Positions 5,686-7,223 of a DNA stretch of 7,223 bases are shown here, piece by piece. The stretch comes from Rhodoferax sp. Its GTDB lineage: Bacteria > Pseudomonadota > Gammaproteobacteria > Burkholderiales > Burkholderiaceae_C. Each line of letters opens with the position of its first letter. Within the stretch, counting starts at the first letter, position 1. The translations under genes and the position numbers were made by a program. The notes under the pieces are model-generated. The model ran no database searches. It was not told the DNA's origin and saw only the letters and a program-made list of their open reading frames with translations. Location: the NCBI GenBank assembly GCA_020048795.1, contig JAIFMA010000219.1, forward strand, positions 1-7,223, in the 5' to 3' direction.

Positions 5686-6385
5686 TTGACGCGATTTTTT
5701 TGAGTCTCAGGAGGTCACACTCGAAGCGATTGTTAGGAAGTGCGTTGATGACTTTGTCGCGACAAAATTCAGCGACGATCCGGCATGCCGTTTCACTGGT
5801 GATGCCAAGTATGGCTGCAACGTCTTCTCGACAGAACAACTGGCAGGAGGTGTCGTATGCATCCCCATTGAGGTGCAGAAAAAGTCGTGCAACCCTTGTC
5901 CGAGCGGTTCCGGTTGAAAGGAATGTTAGCCATTCATCCGCCTGTTCGACAGATTGCTCCCAACGGTGCATGAGTTGAGAATAGAGTTTTGGGGATTGGA
6001 CATTGAGTTGATGAATGGCGGTTGTAGGTATTCTGCATAAAAGGGTGTTTTGCATTGTGATGGCGGTGTGTCTGTATGGTTTGTCAAGTACAGCTTCCAG
6101 CCCAAGCGCTGCACCTTGCCGCAAGAGGCGAACAGTCCGCTGCGTTCCATCTGGCGGGTACTGCACCAGTTTCACTGCGCCGTGGCGCACGGTAAATACC
6201 GCCCGACCAGGTTCTTTGCTCTGGTAAATAATGTTGCCAGATGGAAACTCCAAATCCTCAATATGAAGATGAAGTCCCACGAAATCGCTTTCAGCAAGCT
6301 CCGAAAATAAGGCCAGGTGGCGGACCTGGCATTTTTCGCATTGCGGTTCTCCACGCCATGCCGCGAGTACTTTTTTCACTTTCAT
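5681..6385 (-). CDS. Crp/Fnr-family transcription regulator with incomplete Fe-S cysteine set
   Basis: This 234-residue protein has an N-terminal cyclic-nucleotide-binding-like beta-barrel (about 30-120, with FTVRHGAVKL resembling the FNR YAIRSGTIKS strand), a dimer helix (about 122-157) and a C-terminal winged helix-turn-helix (about 186-212, REDVAAILGITSETACRIV). The recognition helix keeps FNR's Glu and Arg (Glu198 and Arg202), with Cys201 in place of FNR Ser212. At the N-terminus CEKC (Cys16 and Cys19) aligns with FNR Cys20 and Cys23, and Cys117 in LLCRIP aligns with Cys122, but the position of Cys29 is Ala25. It may therefore sense redox state, oxygen or NO differently from FNR, or not bind a cluster. 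The start at 6385 has AGGG about 8 bases upstream; a longer frame from 6469 runs into a foreign fragment and is rejected. Confidence 0.9.
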   Translation of the reverse strand: MKVKKVLAAWRGEPQCEKCQVRHLALFSELAESDFVGLHLHIEDLEFPSGNIIYQSKEPGRAVFTVRHGAVKLVQYPPDGTQRTVRLLRQGAALGLEAVLDKPYRHTAITMQNTLLCRIPTTAIHQLNVQSPKLYSQLMHRWEQSVEQADEWLTFLSTGTARTRVARLFLHLNGDAYDTSCQLFCREDVAAILGITSETACRIVAEFCRDKVINALPNNRFECDLLRLKKIASN

Positions 6386-6438
6386 AGTGCCCTGCCACCA
6401 ATAGGAACTGATGTTATGCAATCGCCTTGAATGGCTGA

Positions 6439-7134
6439 AGTCAGGCCAAGGCGGTGCGAGATGCGTCAAAGCTTGAACAGGCGCAAGAAGCGGCCAGGCT
6501 TAACCCTGAGTTCATGCGCAACGTCGAGGCGCTAAAAGAGGCTCAACCTGAAAAGCTGGGTCCAAGCCAGATCAGCGTCAAGTTAGGTGCATCCTTTGTT
6601 CCAGTATCTCACGTCAACGAGTTTGCTACGTTGATTGGCGCAGGCGCGGTTCAGTTCGACGTTAAGACAGAAACATGGACGGTAGAAGGTGCAAACTTGC
6701 GCACCGGGCGCAACGCGGGCAATGAATACGGCACAGCCAAGAGAACACCATCTGAGCTGCTGGAAGCCATTCTCAACAGCCGAAGCATCAAGGTCATGAT
6801 GACGGTCGATAAAAAGACCGTCACAGATACAAATGCCACAACCGCAGCCAATGAAGTTGCCAAAAGGATCAAGGACAAGTTCAAGGGCTGGGTTTGGACT
6901 GACTCAGAGCGGGCTACAGAACTGGTTGAAATGTACAACAAGCAGTTCAACAACATCGCACCGCGCAAGTTTGACGGTTCGCACCTGACATTGCCGGGCG
7001 TGAGTTTGCGCTTCAAGCTGCACCCGCATCAGTTGCGAGCCATCTGGCGCATGGTGCAGACTGGAAACACCTATCTGGCGCATGCTGTCGGTGCAGGCAA
7101 GACCATCGAGATGATTGCCGGCGGCATGGAGCTG
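6439..7134 (+). pseudogene. fragment of a large plasmid/ICE helicase-methylase protein, broken at both ends
   Basis: About 232 codons are open in this frame, beginning just after a TGA at 6436-6438 with no proper start codon. The text contains KLEQAQEAARLNPEF and NEYGTAKRTPSELLEAIL, then the helicase entry LHPHQLRAIWRMVQTGNTY and a Walker A motif VGAGKT (Lys at 7099-7101). This order is characteristic of the very large N12-class methylase/SNF2-like helicase proteins carried by conjugative plasmids, ICEs and some phages (DarB-like proteins belong to the same broad group). The N-terminal methylase region and all later helicase motifs are absent. After GGMEL the expected continuation with its PNHML-type strand is lost and the sequence becomes that of another gene on the opposite strand. 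The frame stays open to the window end by chance. Confidence 0.72.
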
Positions 7135-7223
7135 GCGGGGGTCAAGTGGTCGATGGTGCACACCAACAGCGGTGCAGCCAGCAAGGCTTGTGCTGTGGGG
7201 TCGTGCATGATGCGCTGTAGCAT
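7134..7223 (-). pseudogene. partial Cas3-like helicase fragment (type I-F style), cut by a junction
   Basis: Reading the minus strand from the right edge gives about 30 codons ending in ALLAAPLLVCTIDHLTPA. The segment APxLVCTIDHLxPATE is, from memory of the family, a hallmark of type I-F Cas3 (Cas2-Cas3 fusion) helicases, lying shortly before their DExD box. Here the similarity stops at about 7134, just where TE would be expected, and continues as antisense of the plus-strand helicase fragment. The gene therefore enters from outside the window and is either interrupted by an insertion or joined by assembly error. The match rests on a short stretch, so the assignment is tentative; another SF2 helicase is possible. 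Confidence 0.55.

Noticed and set aside
6386..6469. Extended start of the Crp/Fnr regulator at 6469
   Set aside because: The extra 28 residues run across the boundary with the helicase fragment and have no family resemblance; the ATG at 6385 has a good ribosome site and fits the FNR N-terminus.
1..7223. CRISPR array accompanying the Cas3-like fragment
   Set aside because: No regularly spaced repeats and no type I-F-like repeat were found on either strand in this window.

Overview
The window looks like accessory DNA from a betaproteobacterium, most likely of the Burkholderiales/Comamonadaceae type. This placement is an inference from the GC-rich style of the left-hand nitroreductase gene and from the mix of gene families; no rRNA, tRNA or species marker is present to prove it. 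All six complete genes lie on the minus strand. The right edge holds broken pieces of other elements.

Layout, left to right: (a) an intact NfsB-type nitroreductase gene (131-769); (b) a gap of about 465 bases with no convincing gene (770-1234); (c) three tightly overlapping minus-strand genes, read right to left as a 411-residue protein with about ten membrane segments (2569-3804), a 92-residue charged helical protein (2298-2576) and a 357-residue soluble protein with a Cys/His-rich end (1235-2308), none of which I can assign to a known family; (d) a terminator-like hairpin and further dyads (3833-3908); (e) a Tat-exported metallo-beta-lactamase-fold protein (3927-5018); (f) a small exported monohaem c-type cytochrome (5157-5525); (g) a Crp/Fnr-type regulator (5681-6385) with a perfect 7-bp-arm palindrome overlapping its stop codon; (h) a plus-strand fragment of a large plasmid/ICE-type helicase-methylase protein, broken at both ends (6439 to about 7134); (i) an opposite-strand fragment resembling a type I-F Cas3 helicase, joined directly to it and running off the right edge.

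How the genes may work together: regulator, cytochrome and exported MBL-fold protein are consecutive and co-oriented. The simplest reading is a small redox-responsive periplasmic module, with the regulator binding the palindrome in front of the cytochrome gene. The membrane protein and its two overlapping partners follow in the same direction, but a terminator-like hairpin separates them, so they are either a second unit or are reached by read-through. The substrate and function of the module cannot be read from sequence alone. The two junctions at the right (about 6439 and about 7134) show that the region has been rearranged, by mobile-element activity or possibly by chimeric assembly.
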